Assembly (NCBI GenBank): GCA_045124465.1
Contig: JBGVLV010000025.1
Location: 1-41,837, forward strand
Source: Scatosoma sp045124465
Lineage (GTDB): Bacteria > Bacillota > Clostridia > Christensenellales > Borkfalkiaceae
Direction: 5' to 3'
Length of the DNA: 41,837 nucleotides
Position 1 is the stretch's first letter. The number at the start of each line of letters is the position of its first letter. Below, in pieces: positions 1-8,886 of this stretch. Made by a program: the position numbers and the translations under genes. The notes below the pieces were generated by a model, which was given only the letters and a program-made list of their open reading frames with translations, was not told where the DNA came from and ran no database searches.

Positions 1-21
1 CCCGACTTGGGATAAGTCGGG
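1..21 (-). terminator. Stem-loop after dapB, probable terminator
   Basis: An 8-bp perfect stem (CCCGACTT / AAGTCGGG) with a 5-nt loop lies 22 bases beyond the dapB stop in the direction of transcription. It would be the operon terminator, but any U-tract on the minus strand would fall outside the window, so this is only half visible. On the plus strand a T7 run follows about ten bases later, so it could also act on transcripts arriving from the left. Confidence 0.5.
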
Positions 22-43
22 CGGTCGTTCTTTTTTTGGGGAA

Positions 44-808
44 TTATTCGTTTTCTTCGGCGAGAAGGTCTTTCATCTCGTACCTGCCCGCGCCTTTTCC
101 GCGTAAGAATTTCGCCGCGCGGATCGCTCCCGCCGCGAAAACGCGTTTACTTCTCGCGCTGTGCGAGATGGTGACGATCTCGTCCTCGCCCGCGAACATC
201 ACTTCGTGTTCGCCGACGATCGTTCCGCCGCGCACGGCGTGAATACCGATCTCGTCCTTTTCGCGCGCGCCGACGATCCCTTCGCGGCCGTTCACGTAGC
301 GTTTTTTACCCTCGAACGCCTCGTTGATCGTGTCCGCGAGCATGAGCGCCGTTCCCGAAGGGGCGTCCTTTTTCAGGTTGTGGTGGCGTTCGACGATCTC
401 CACGTCGAATCCGTCGCCGAGAACTTGCGCCGCCGCTTTGCAGAGCGCTTGCATAAGGTTGACCCCCAAGGACAGGTTCGCCGTCTTGAAAACGGCGATC
501 TCTTTTGCGTACTCGTCGATCGTTTGGAGATCGGCGGGGGAAAAGCCCGTCGAGGCGAGTACGATCCCAAGGTTATGGGTCTTAGCGTATTCGAGCCGTT
601 CGCGGAGGTTTTCCGCCGAGGAAAAGTCGATGATGACGTCGGCGGTCTCTTTGATCTCCGCAAACGTTTTATAGACGGGTATGCCGATCTCTTTGGGGTA
701 GAGATCGACCCCGCAGACCGCCGTAGCGGTTTCGTCCGCGCTTAAAAGGGAGAGGACGTTGCCGCCCATTTTCCCGCACGCGCCGCAAAGGATTATCTTC
801 GTTTTCAT
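44..808 (-). CDS. dapB: 4-hydroxy-tetrahydrodipicolinate reductase
   Basis: The 254-residue protein reduces hydroxy-tetrahydrodipicolinate with NAD(P)H, the second step of the diaminopimelate/lysine branch. The N-terminus has the Rossmann motif GACGKMGG (residues 9-16). The family signature around residues 140-154 reads ERHHNLKKDAPSGTA and holds the catalytic His pair and Lys. The length is normal for DapB. The open frame runs far upstream of the chosen start, but that extension is antisense-like arginine-rich filler. The ATG at 808 overlaps the dapA stop in a TGATG junction, which implies translational coupling. It is the last visible gene of the asd-dapA-dapB operon controlled by the lysine riboswitch. 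Confidence 0.96.
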   Translation of the reverse strand: MKTKIILCGACGKMGGNVLSLLSADETATAVCGVDLYPKEIGIPVYKTFAEIKETADVIIDFSSAENLRERLEYAKTHNLGIVLASTGFSPADLQTIDEYAKEIAVFKTANLSLGVNLMQALCKAAAQVLGDGFDVEIVERHHNLKKDAPSGTALMLADTINEAFEGKKRYVNGREGIVGAREKDEIGIHAVRGGTIVGEHEVMFAGEDEIVTISHSARSKRVFAAGAIRAAKFLRGKGAGRYEMKDLLAEENE

Positions 809-1698
809 CACGCTTTTATCTCCACGCCGAAAGCTTTCATCGCCGCGACCAGTTTTTCGCGGTTCGCGTCCTCGATCTTCGTCAAAGGCGCTCTGGGTAC
901 GCCCGCGTCGTAGCCCATAACGTTCATCGCCTCTTTTACGGGGATCGGATTGACCTCCACGAAACAAGCGTTCGCAAGGGGTAGAAGTTTGTCGTTTTGC
1001 GCCGCCGCCTCCGCGAGTTTGCCCGCTTTGACGAGGGTGTACAGCTTTTTCACTTCCGCGGGAACGATATTCGAAAGCACGGAAATAACGCCCGCGCCGC
1101 CGCAAGCGAGAATGGGGAAGTTGAGCGCGTCCTCGCCCGAGTACACGTCGCACTTTTCACGGACAAGACGGAACGTTTCCATCGTGTGCGCCATATTTCC
1201 CGCCGCGTCTTTGATACCCGCTATGTTGGGGATCTCCGCGATCTTCGCCATCGTCGCGGGAAGTATCTCCACGCCCGTACGACCGGGAACGCTGTACGCG
1301 ATGACGGGAATACTCACCGCCTCGCAGATCGCTTTATAGTACGCGACAAGCCCGTTTTGCGTGCATTTGTTGTAGTAGGGGGTGACGGCAAGCAGACCGT
1401 CCGCGCCGAACGATTCCGCTTTCTTAGCCGACATCACCGCGTCCGCGGTGCAGTTACTGCCGCAACCGAAGATGACCTTGCATCTTCCGTTCACTTTTTT
1501 CACGGCGTACTCCATAAGCACGTGTTCTTCCTCGAACGTCATCGTGGAAGGCTCGCCCGTCGTGCCGAGGAACACGATCGCGTCCGTACCGCCCGCGATC
1601 TGGTGTTCGATAAGCTGACCGAGGACTTCGTAGTTTACGCCCGTTTCGTTGAACGGAGTGATGAGCGCCGTAGCGCTACCGTTGAAAAATCCCTTCAT
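808..1698 (-). CDS. dapA: 4-hydroxy-tetrahydrodipicolinate synthase
   Basis: The 296-residue protein condenses pyruvate with aspartate semialdehyde, the first committed step to diaminopimelate and, in spore formers, the source of dipicolinate. It is a TIM-barrel aldolase of normal length. Visible active-site features are GTTGEPS (Thr46-Thr47), Tyr135 in the IAYSVPGRTG segment and the Schiff-base Lys163 in GIKDAAGN. A GGGAGA ribosome site precedes the ATG. The gene starts 50 bases after asd and its stop overlaps the dapB start by one base, so all three are read from one transcript. Confidence 0.97.
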   Translation of the reverse strand: MKGFFNGSATALITPFNETGVNYEVLGQLIEHQIAGGTDAIVFLGTTGEPSTMTFEEEHVLMEYAVKKVNGRCKVIFGCGSNCTADAVMSAKKAESFGADGLLAVTPYYNKCTQNGLVAYYKAICEAVSIPVIAYSVPGRTGVEILPATMAKIAEIPNIAGIKDAAGNMAHTMETFRLVREKCDVYSGEDALNFPILACGGAGVISVLSNIVPAEVKKLYTLVKAGKLAEAAAQNDKLLPLANACFVEVNPIPVKEAMNVMGYDAGVPRAPLTKIEDANREKLVAAMKAFGVEIKA

Positions 1699-1748
1699 AT
1701 TTTTATTCTCCCTGATTTATACTACGCCGCGCGTAGATTTTTTTGTGA

Positions 1749-2828
1749 TTAGTCGAAGTATCCCTTCGCCGCCAGAAGTTCGGCAAGGAGCACCGCGCCG
1801 CCCGCCGCGCCGCGGAGGGTGTTGTGGGAAAGCCCGACGAATTTATAGTCGAACACGTTATCCTCGCGGAGTCTGCCCGCCGTTACGCTCATGCCGCTTC
1901 CTTCCATTCTGTCCAGTTTCGCCTGCGGACGGTTATCCTCTTCGAAGTAACGGATAAACTGCGCGGGAGCGGAGGGGAGTTCGAGCGCTTGCGGCTCGCC
2001 CGAGAAGTTCGCCCACGCGGAGAGGATCTCCTCCTTCGTCGGCTTTTTCTCAAAGCTTACGAACACCGCCGCCGTATGACCGTCGGACACGGGCACGCGC
2101 AGACATTGCGCCGTGATCGCGGGTCCGTCCGCGGGTACGATCTCGCCGTTTTTCACTTGACCCCAGATTTTAAGCGGTTCTTTTTCGCTCTTTTCTTCTT
2201 CGCCGCCGATGTAGGGGATCACGTTGTCGAGGATCTCGGGCATCGTCTTGAACGTCTTGCCCGCGCCGGAGATCGCCTGATAGGTGCAGACCGCCGCCTG
2301 TTTGATCCCGAACGCTTTCAAGGGGTGCAGAAGGGGAACGTACGATTGCAAAGAACAGTTGGACTTGACCGCGATAAATCCGCGCTTTGTCCCAAGTCGC
2401 GCTCTTTGCGCGGCGATGACCGCGATATGATCGGCGTTGATCTCGGGAATGACCATCGGGACGTCCGAAGTGAAACGGTGCGCGGAGTTGTTGGAAACGA
2501 CGGGCACTTCTTTTTTCGCGTACGCCTCTTCGAGCGCGCGGATCTTCGCTTTGTCCATAGTGACGGCGCAGAACACGAAGTCTACGCTCGCCGCGATCTT
2601 ATCCATATCCGCCTCGGCGTCGAGGACGGTCATCTTACGGTATTTTTCGGGCATAGCGCATTCGAACGCCCATTTCTCGCCCACCGCGTCCTCGTACGTT
2701 TTGCCTGCGCTGCGCGCGGACGCCGCGAGGACTTTTACGTTGAACCAAGGGTGGTTTTCGAGCAAGAGCATAAATCTTTGTCCGACCATACCGGTGGCGC
2801 CGATGACGCCGACGTTGAATTGTTTCAT
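1749..2828 (-). CDS. asd: Aspartate-semialdehyde dehydrogenase
   Basis: The 359-residue protein reduces aspartyl phosphate to aspartate semialdehyde, the branch-point metabolite for lysine/DAP, threonine and methionine. The N-terminus carries the NADP-binding GATGMVGQ motif (residues 10-17). The catalytic Cys158 is in SNCSLQS and the probable catalytic His251 is in VSDGHTA. SNCS and the overall pattern resemble the archaeal/fungal-type branch of the family rather than the E. coli-type sequence; this is judged by eye. A clear AAAGGAG site precedes the ATG. It is the first gene of the riboswitch-controlled operon and feeds dapA directly. Confidence 0.95.
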   Translation of the reverse strand: MKQFNVGVIGATGMVGQRFMLLLENHPWFNVKVLAASARSAGKTYEDAVGEKWAFECAMPEKYRKMTVLDAEADMDKIAASVDFVFCAVTMDKAKIRALEEAYAKKEVPVVSNNSAHRFTSDVPMVIPEINADHIAVIAAQRARLGTKRGFIAVKSNCSLQSYVPLLHPLKAFGIKQAAVCTYQAISGAGKTFKTMPEILDNVIPYIGGEEEKSEKEPLKIWGQVKNGEIVPADGPAITAQCLRVPVSDGHTAAVFVSFEKKPTKEEILSAWANFSGEPQALELPSAPAQFIRYFEEDNRPQAKLDRMEGSGMSVTAGRLREDNVFDYKFVGLSHNTLRGAAGGAVLLAELLAAKGYFD

Positions 2829-2861
2829 AATAGTATTTCTCCTTTGAAAAAAGTGTCGTGT

Positions 2862-2891
2862 CGAGCAAAATAAAAGACGGGAAGTCCCGTC
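2862..2891 (-). terminator. Riboswitch expression-platform terminator
   Basis: On the minus strand a GACGGG / CCCGTC hairpin with a four-base loop is followed at once by TTTTATTTT. It lies between the lysine aptamer and the asd ribosome site, so it is placed to stop transcription when lysine is bound. The competing antiterminator pairing was not worked out. Confidence 0.8.
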
Positions 2892-2943
2892 CGAAAAAGC
2901 CCGTCGAAATTCCGCCGAAAAGATCGGGGTGGAAAATTTTCCG

Positions 2944-3120
2944 TAAATAGCTCTTCACAAACGGTGACAGTCATACGAGTATTCTCCCGTATGCCCAGCG
3001 CGAAACGGACGGGGTCGCGCTTCGGCGGCGATACCCTTTCCCGACCCCGCTTTTTTGTTGCAGACCGTCCTCGTCTGCTTGGCGATAGGGGGTACTCTTG
3101 TTCGTCCGCTCCTCTATTTA
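2944..3120 (-). promoter_or_regulatory. Lysine riboswitch (L-box) aptamer
   Basis: Read on the minus strand, the leader holds the conserved L-box blocks in order: AGAGGAGC (3115 to 3108), AAGAGTA (3099 to 3093), a G-rich arm pairing with CGACCCCG around GCCGAAGC (3026 to 3019), then CTGGGC, TGACTGTCACCG and GAAGAGCTA near the 3' end. TAAATAG (3120-3114) pairs with CTATTTA (2950-2944) to close P1. It lies directly after the transcription start and before a terminator and asd. Known role of the family: lysine binding lowers expression of lysine-synthesis genes. Confidence 0.93.
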
Positions 3121-3128
3121 GCGTATTC

Positions 3129-3157
3129 ATTGTAGCACATTAAAAGACAAATGTCAA
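3129..3157 (-). promoter_or_regulatory. SigA-type promoter of asd-dapA-dapB
   Basis: On the minus strand a perfect -35 TTGACA (3157-3152) is separated by 17 bases from -10 TACAAT (3134-3129). The start site would be near 3122, just at the 5' strand of riboswitch stem P1. Confidence 0.9.
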
Positions 3158-3206
3158 AGATTTTTGGCAAGTTGTAAATTTTATTTCGAATTTTTCCTAA
3201 AATTCC

Positions 3207-3235
3207 TTGAAATAATCACAAATTTGTAGTAAAAT
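3207..3235 (+). promoter_or_regulatory. SigA-type promoter of the DUF624-like/hslO operon
   Basis: TTGAAA (3207-3212), 17-base spacer, TAAAAT (3230-3235). It is divergent from the asd promoter, about 50 bases away. It leaves a leader of roughly 120 bases in which I see no recognisable riboswitch. Confidence 0.75.
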
Positions 3236-3364
3236 AGAAAAGCGGTCGCAAGATCGGAGGGATATTTTTCCGTTTTCGGCGTTTGAAAGCCGGAAAAAGG
3301 TGGTATATATCATCGATACGTTTATTATCCCGTAAACGAAGAATAAGAAACACGGAGTTTTTCA

Positions 3365-4648
3365 ATGGCACAACAAAAGAAGGGGTTCGTCGCCCGCCTT
3401 CTCGAAGGAAAGGAAAGAAGTGAAGAATACGCAAGGAGCACGTTGCCTACCAACCGCTGGCAGCTCTTTTGGGATATTTTCAAAGGCAATTTCGGCAAGA
3501 TCGTCAAGGTCAACCTTTTGACCCTTATCTTCTTTATTCCGCTCATTCTCGTCATCGTCTATTACTCGCTCGTCGTAAAGAGCAACGGTATCATTTATCC
3601 GTTCGGCGCGAACCTCGGCGTCGGCTATCCCGCCGTACCCGGTCAGCAAGGCCTTGCCGAACTCATCTCTTTGCAGAGCAGTATTTTTTTGTATCTCGGC
3701 GTCGCGGTTTCCTGTATCATAGCGGCGATAGGTCTTTCGGGCGGTATGTACGTCGTCAGAAATATGGTCTGGACGGAGGGTATCTTCGTCACCAACGATT
3801 TTTGGCGCGGGATAAAACTCAACTATAAAAACGCGTTGCAAACGGCTCTGTTCTTCTGTTTGACCCTGTTCGTTTGCGGCTCGCTGTTGCAGGTAGCCGA
3901 TTTCACGCTCGCGACCTCGCAGCTGAGCAAAGGGCAAAACGTATGGATGCGTATTTCGCAGGGTACGAGCTACGTGTTCCTCGTGCTCGCCGCGATGATG
4001 TCCCTTTGGATGATCGCGCTCGGGGTCAACTATAAGCTCAAATTCTTCGTTATGCTCAAAAACTCCTTTTTGATGACCATCGGCACGCTGCCGCAGACGA
4101 TCTTCTTCGGTCTGATCGCGTTGTTGCCCTTCCTTTTGTTGCTCATCAACAGCACGATCACGCTCTTGATCGCGATCGTCGTCATTCTTTTGTTCGGGCT
4201 TTCCTACGCGCTCCTCGTTTGGTTGGATTTCGCGCAATGGGTGTTCGACAAATATATCAACCCGAAGATCGAGGGTGCGAAAGTGGGCAGAGGTATCTAC
4301 AACAAGGACGGTTCGTCTGCGCTCACGGGTAACGACAGCGCGGCGGCGGTGGAGTATCAGCGCGTGATCCTCGCGCACGGCAAGTCCCGTTTGGTGGCGC
4401 GGCCCATCAAGCCCATCGACGATTCCTTGCAGGTCTACGAACTGCCTACGTCGTTCTCGCGCGAGGACTTGAAACGGCTCCGCGAAAGCAAACAGAACAT
4501 CATCGACGACACCGAGGCGTATGCGGAAGAGCATAAGAACGACCTTCGGTACGTGGAATACAACAAACAGTTCGAGGAACGCGAAAAGGCGTTGCAGGAC
4601 GAGGGCAAGCGGAAGAAACGCAAACCGCCGAAAATGTTGGGCGAATAA
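3365..4648 (+). CDS. DUF624/YesL-like integral membrane protein
   Basis: A 427-residue membrane protein of unknown function. About six hydrophobic helices are visible: residues near 45-70, 105-135, 160-185, 200-225, 240-262 and 265-290. A segment reading MYVVRNMVWTEG then NDFWRGIKLNYKNAL resembles the conserved loop of DUF624/YesL proteins, which are often found beside sugar-uptake genes. The last 120 residues are charged and soluble, longer than in YesL, and end in a lysine-rich tail. A CGGAG site lies eight bases before the ATG. It heads a five-gene operon, but its neighbours give no sugar-transport context. The family assignment is by motif eye-match only. Confidence 0.6.
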   Translation: MAQQKKGFVARLLEGKERSEEYARSTLPTNRWQLFWDIFKGNFGKIVKVNLLTLIFFIPLILVIVYYSLVVKSNGIIYPFGANLGVGYPAVPGQQGLAELISLQSSIFLYLGVAVSCIIAAIGLSGGMYVVRNMVWTEGIFVTNDFWRGIKLNYKNALQTALFFCLTLFVCGSLLQVADFTLATSQLSKGQNVWMRISQGTSYVFLVLAAMMSLWMIALGVNYKLKFFVMLKNSFLMTIGTLPQTIFFGLIALLPFLLLLINSTITLLIAIVVILLFGLSYALLVWLDFAQWVFDKYINPKIEGAKVGRGIYNKDGSSALTGNDSAAAVEYQRVILAHGKSRLVARPIKPIDDSLQVYELPTSFSREDLKRLRESKQNIIDDTEAYAEEHKNDLRYVEYNKQFEEREKALQDEGKRKKRKPPKMLGE

Positions 4649-4675
4649 GAGTTCTTCTTTCCGCGAGGTATCACA

Positions 4676-5419
4676 ATGGAAAAGAAAGCGGCGTACGCAA
4701 ATCTTGCAAAGTGGTTCGAATATCTCAACGACGACTGCGGCTATGAAAAGTGGTCGCAGTATTTAATTTCGAAACTCGAAGGCTACTCCGTCCGCGAGGG
4801 CTTGGACGTGGGTTGCGGCGGCGGTTGGTTCACCCGCGCGTTCCGAAAGCACGGCTATACGGCGACGGGAATGGACGTTTCGCCCGAAATGCTCGACTAC
4901 GCGCAGGAACAGGCGATGAAAGAGGGCGTGCGCGGGGAGTATATCCTCGGCGACATCGCCGCGAAACGCCCGCAAAAGAAATTCGATTTCGTCACGGCGA
5001 TCAACGATTGCGTGAATTATATCCCCAAAACGAAACTGGACGCGGCGTTCAAAAACGTCAACGGTGCGCTCAAAAAAGGCGGGATATTTTTATTCGATAT
5101 CAGTTCCGAACGCAAATTTATCCGAAAGATCGCCGATACTGTAAGCGCGGACGACCGCGACGACGTGACCTATCTTTCCTTTAACCGTATGGACGGGGAC
5201 AGGGTGACGATGGACGTGACGTTGTTCGTAAAACGCAAGGACGGCGCGTTCGACAGACTGGACGAAACGCATACCCAGTACGTATATACGGAAACGGAGA
5301 TCGCGGACGCTCTGCAAAGGAACGGGTTCGTTCTCCTCTCCGTCGAGGGGCATTTGGGCGAGGACAAAAATACGAGCGACCGTATTTGCTTTACGGCGCG
5401 AAAGGAGGCGGGCAGATGA
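4676..5419 (+). CDS. Class I SAM-dependent methyltransferase
   Basis: A 247-residue protein with the glycine-rich SAM-binding motif I (GLDVGCGGG, residues 42-50) followed by motif II-like GMDVSPEM. The post-motif segment KFDFVTAINDCVNYI resembles the motif IV region of small-molecule methyltransferases. The C-terminal half (FDISSERKF, MDVTLFVKRKDG) resembles the MT family typified by CysE-unrelated, YqeM-like enzymes; the substrate cannot be inferred. GAGGT precedes the ATG. The gene starts 27 bases after the membrane-protein gene, and its stop overlaps the hslO start as ATGA, so the two are translationally coupled. Confidence 0.85.
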   Translation: MEKKAAYANLAKWFEYLNDDCGYEKWSQYLISKLEGYSVREGLDVGCGGGWFTRAFRKHGYTATGMDVSPEMLDYAQEQAMKEGVRGEYILGDIAAKRPQKKFDFVTAINDCVNYIPKTKLDAAFKNVNGALKKGGIFLFDISSERKFIRKIADTVSADDRDDVTYLSFNRMDGDRVTMDVTLFVKRKDGAFDRLDETHTQYVYTETEIADALQRNGFVLLSVEGHLGEDKNTSDRICFTARKEAGR

Positions 5420-6264
5420 AAAATACCGTACGCACGCTCGTGTTCGGCGGGCAGGTATCTCTGACCATTGCGGATACGACGGAAATGGCGCGGGAGGCGA
5501 TCCGCCGCCACCGTCTGCAAAAAACTTCCGCGACCGTCCTTTGCAAAGCCCTTTCCGCCATGACCTTTATGAGCGCGTGCTTAAAAGAAAAAACGGGGGA
5601 GATCTCCCTCACGCTGCAATGCGACGGCGCGGGCGGCGGCGCGGGCGTTTCGGGAAACGGAGATCTGTATCTCCGCGGCTATATCGAAAATCCCGATTGC
5701 GGGGCAGACTGCGGCGAACGCGCCTGTCTTGGCGATAACGGCGCGTTGACCATCGTGCGCGACGACGGGTATAACCGTCCGTTCGTGGGAACTTGCGCCC
5801 TGCCGCAAACGGGGGGCGTGGACGAGGCGTTCGAGGAATATTTCCGTATCAGCGAACAGCTCCCCACTCGTATCCGCACGGCCGTGGAATTCGACGAAAA
5901 GGGCGAGTGCGTGTTCGCGGGCGTAGCGGCGTTGCAGCCGCTCCCGTTCGCCGACGGGGACGCGCTCGAAAAAACGCGGGAAACCGACCTGGAAAACGTG
6001 CTTTCGTCCGTCCGCGAAAAAGGGGTCGAAGAAACCGTGAACGCGCGTTTTTCGCCCGATAAAGAGGCGTACGAGGCGCGGGAGGCGGTATATAGATGCA
6101 ACTGTTCGCGGGAGTATCTTTCGCGGGTGCTGGTCACGCTCGGCGAGGAGCAGCTCAGGCGGATACTCGAAGAGGACGGGAAGATCAAAGTGCATTGCCA
6201 CTATTGCAATACCGATTACGAATTTACCGAGGAGGACGCGGACAGGTTGTTCGCGAAGGCTTGA
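5416..6264 (+). CDS. hslO: Hsp33 redox-regulated chaperonin
   Basis: A 282-residue holdase chaperone of the cytosol that is switched on by oxidation. The zinc site is complete: Cys228-X-Cys230 and Cys261-X2-Cys264 near the C-terminus. The N-terminal half has the family fold, including LTLQCDGAGG and GDLYLRGY-type strands. The upstream in-frame Met gives a ten-residue extension, but AAAGGAGG at 5401-5408 sits correctly for the ATG at 5416, which also overlaps the methyltransferase stop. In the known family, disulfide formation releases zinc and exposes a client-binding surface. Confidence 0.96.
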   Translation: MKNTVRTLVFGGQVSLTIADTTEMAREAIRRHRLQKTSATVLCKALSAMTFMSACLKEKTGEISLTLQCDGAGGGAGVSGNGDLYLRGYIENPDCGADCGERACLGDNGALTIVRDDGYNRPFVGTCALPQTGGVDEAFEEYFRISEQLPTRIRTAVEFDEKGECVFAGVAALQPLPFADGDALEKTRETDLENVLSSVREKGVEETVNARFSPDKEAYEAREAVYRCNCSREYLSRVLVTLGEEQLRRILEEDGKIKVHCHYCNTDYEFTEEDADRLFAKA

Positions 6265-6280
6265 AACGAGCGGGAGAGAT

Positions 6281-8044
6281 ATGAAAGAACGCAAGACGAT
6301 GAAGATCGATTACAGCAGAAAACGTCTGGGCGACCAAGCGGATAAATACTACAACGAGGGGAACTATCTCGCCGCGTTGCGTTTGGCGTACAGACAATAC
6401 GAACTGTATGCGGGCGTCGGCGACGACGGGGATATCTTTACGCGGCTCTCGGATATTTACGAGGGTATGGGGCTGTATTCCTCCGCGATCAACTGGTGGT
6501 TCCGTTTCCTCGATATTGCGGAAGAAGAGGACTTGCCCGACATTTACGAGGGACTTGCGGTCAACTATCTGAATATGGGTAACGAAACGCAGTCGGCGTA
6601 CTATTACAATCGGCTCATCGACGCGGACGAAACGCTGCCGGAAGAAACGAAAATGGACATCATCGACGCGTTTTCCAAGGACAAACGCTCGCGGTTCCGT
6701 TTCGTGTACCCCCCTCGGCTCGCCGACTATTCCAAGGAACTCGACCTCGGTTCCCGCGCGCTCAAAGCGGGGGATTGCAAGAACGCGATCCAAACGCTCG
6801 AACGGGTCGAGAAAGGCTCGCGCGACTACCCCGCGGCGAAGGAGATGCAGGCGGTGGCGCACTTGCTTGCGGGCGAGATCGACGACGCGGAACGGATATG
6901 CCTCGAACTCCTCGAAGAAACGCCGGACGACGTGCGCGTGTTGGCTACGCTCGCCGCCGCGTATCTCGAACAGGGCAAGACGGAGGAGAGCCGTGAGCTT
7001 GCGTTAAAGCTCTACGATATGCCGCAAGAGGATACGGACGATCTGTACAAGGTCGCGACCGTCTGTTGCGAGAACGGTCTGCACGAACAGGCGTACCGCA
7101 AGTTCTGTCAGCTCGAAGAAAAGCTCCCTTACGACGGGAGAATGTTGTATTTCAAAGCGGTGTCGGCGTATAAATGCGGGTTACTGGACGAGGCGGAACG
7201 CGCGTTCGACGTGCTTTGCACGGTCTATCCCGACGCGGAGGTGGGGAAATACTATCTCAAAGCCTTGCGGCTCCGCGGCGAAGGGGGCGAGGACGGAAAG
7301 CCGACCGAAGAACCGAATTATTTCTATCATTTGCCGCAAGAGGAGCGGGAGGCGCGTTGCCGTTCGCTGTTGCATATCGTGAATTGCGCGAAAGACGAGG
7401 CGCAGCTTTTCGGGCTGGTCGCGTTGCACGACGGGTATTTCCGTTGGTGTTTCGACGAGCTGGACGGATCGGATCACGACCTGCAATTTTTGGCGCTCAC
7501 GACCGCAGAACACGTGCGGGCGGACGAGTTTATCCGCGAGGTGATGCTCGATCCCGAAGTGCTGGACGTACTGAAAATAGAAACGCTGCGGCTATTGTTT
7601 ATGCGGAACGAGGATATGGAGATCGGCGTGGTGCTTTGCCATATCTACCGTCGGCTGTTCCTTTCCCGTATTTGTATCGGTAGGAAAAAGCGCAAACGGT
7701 TTTTGGAAGGGTACGCGAAGATCGCCTCCAAATTCGTCGTCGTCAGCGACGGGTACGGCAAGCGTATCAAGGCGGCGGCGGAGAGCTTGTACCGCGCTCT
7801 CGAAACGTATAATTCTCTCGATCTCGTCCAAAGCTCGGACGATTGCGCGTGCGCGATATTCCTGTTGTCGGGCTTGAAGGAGCTTGGCAGGGATATCGAC
7901 TCGATCGCCTCGGCGTTCGACGCCGATCCCGCGCGGGTGCGCGTGCTGTTGACGACGGTCGCGAGCGACAAATACGGAGAGAAGAAAGAAACGCAAAATA
8001 ACGGAAGTGACGAAAAAGAGGAAAAGACGAATGAAATTGATTGA
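6281..8044 (+). CDS. TPR-repeat protein of unknown function
   Basis: A 587-residue soluble protein. Residues about 15-115 and 150-320 contain repeated helix pairs of TPR type, with spaced Ala/Tyr/Leu and phrases such as YEGLAVNYLNMGN, ATLAAAYLEQGK and YFKAVSAYKCGLLDEAE. The second half is helical without clear repeats and ends in a charged tail. No catalytic motif or signal peptide is seen. An in-frame Met six codons later is possible, but GGGAGA lies before the first ATG. It follows hslO by 16 bases and overlaps the next gene by 14, so it likely works with its partners, perhaps as a scaffold; that is inference. Confidence 0.8.
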   Translation: MKERKTMKIDYSRKRLGDQADKYYNEGNYLAALRLAYRQYELYAGVGDDGDIFTRLSDIYEGMGLYSSAINWWFRFLDIAEEEDLPDIYEGLAVNYLNMGNETQSAYYYNRLIDADETLPEETKMDIIDAFSKDKRSRFRFVYPPRLADYSKELDLGSRALKAGDCKNAIQTLERVEKGSRDYPAAKEMQAVAHLLAGEIDDAERICLELLEETPDDVRVLATLAAAYLEQGKTEESRELALKLYDMPQEDTDDLYKVATVCCENGLHEQAYRKFCQLEEKLPYDGRMLYFKAVSAYKCGLLDEAERAFDVLCTVYPDAEVGKYYLKALRLRGEGGEDGKPTEEPNYFYHLPQEEREARCRSLLHIVNCAKDEAQLFGLVALHDGYFRWCFDELDGSDHDLQFLALTTAEHVRADEFIREVMLDPEVLDVLKIETLRLLFMRNEDMEIGVVLCHIYRRLFLSRICIGRKKRKRFLEGYAKIASKFVVVSDGYGKRIKAAAESLYRALETYNSLDLVQSSDDCACAIFLLSGLKELGRDIDSIASAFDADPARVRVLLTTVASDKYGEKKETQNNGSDEKEEKTNEID

Positions 8045-8864
8045 TTTCGACGGGCTGTTCGACGAGAAACTGACCAAGTTTATGGAAGAGAACAAGAACA
8101 AATACACCGAAAAGCAATGGGAGGATATCATTCCCAAGCTGTATAAAAAATTCGGGGATACGTACGTGGCGAAAGTGAAATGCACGCCCAAGGAATATTA
8201 CGCGAAGATGTCGGACAAAGAACTCGCCGACGCGCTTTGCGAACACATACGCACGGACGTACCCGCGCCCGAATTCTTATGCGCGGAGATCGAATCGCGC
8301 GGCGCGGTGGAAACGCTTATGCCCCTGCTTTTCGATCCGAACCCGCAAACGGCGGCGTACGCGCTCAATCTCATCGGCGACGACGAGCGGGCGTTCGACA
8401 GTTATTTCAAGATCCTCGAAAGCGAAAACGCGGACGGGGAACTGAAAAACGACGCGACGGATATTCTCAAAACGCACGCGGACGAAGTGAAAACGCAGGC
8501 GCTCGGACTGTATAAAAAGGGCGTGGCGCAAGAGGCGACGCTCGAAATCCTCTCCCGCGTAAAAGCGCGCGAGGAGGAGATATACGGTATTCTCACCGCC
8601 GCGTTCTTATCGGGCGAGAACGTGCCTATGCACGCGAGCTATCTGGCGGCGTACGGCGACGAACGCGCGTTGCCGTTGCTTACGGCGCGTATCGAGGACA
8701 GAACGATCGGGTTCGTGGAATTTCAGGAACTCAAATACGCGATCGAGGCGCTCGGCGGCGAGTACGACGAACCGCGCGATTTCACCGACGATAAGGACTA
8801 CATCGCCGTAGAGGCGGCGACCGCGCGAAGGGCGGCGGACGGGGGCGACGGGCCGCGTAGCTGA
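8031..8864 (+). CDS. Helical-repeat (HEAT-like) protein of unknown function
   Basis: A 277-residue soluble acidic protein. From about residue 85 on, helix pairs resembling HEAT repeats appear (LMPLLFDPNPQTAAYALNLIGDDE; later AYGDERALPLLTARIED). The N-terminal 60 residues (KLYKKFGDTYV..., MSDKELADAL) form a separate helical part. The ATG at 8031 has GAGGAAA upstream and lies inside the end of the TPR gene (14-base overlap); the longer frame from 8007 has a Lys/Arg-rich extension with no ribosome site. It is the last gene before a terminator. The function is unknown, and the TPR and HEAT pair may bind each other. Confidence 0.78.
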   Translation: MKLIDFDGLFDEKLTKFMEENKNKYTEKQWEDIIPKLYKKFGDTYVAKVKCTPKEYYAKMSDKELADALCEHIRTDVPAPEFLCAEIESRGAVETLMPLLFDPNPQTAAYALNLIGDDERAFDSYFKILESENADGELKNDATDILKTHADEVKTQALGLYKKGVAQEATLEILSRVKAREEEIYGILTAAFLSGENVPMHASYLAAYGDERALPLLTARIEDRTIGFVEFQELKYAIEALGGEYDEPRDFTDDKDYIAVEAATARRAADGGDGPRS

Positions 8865-8886
8865 AAAAATTCCCGTGCAAAAGCTT

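Noticed and set aside
809..1153. N-terminal extension of dapB inside dapA
   Set aside because: Arg-rich shadow of the dapA frame; the Rossmann motif and TGATG coupling fix the start at 808.
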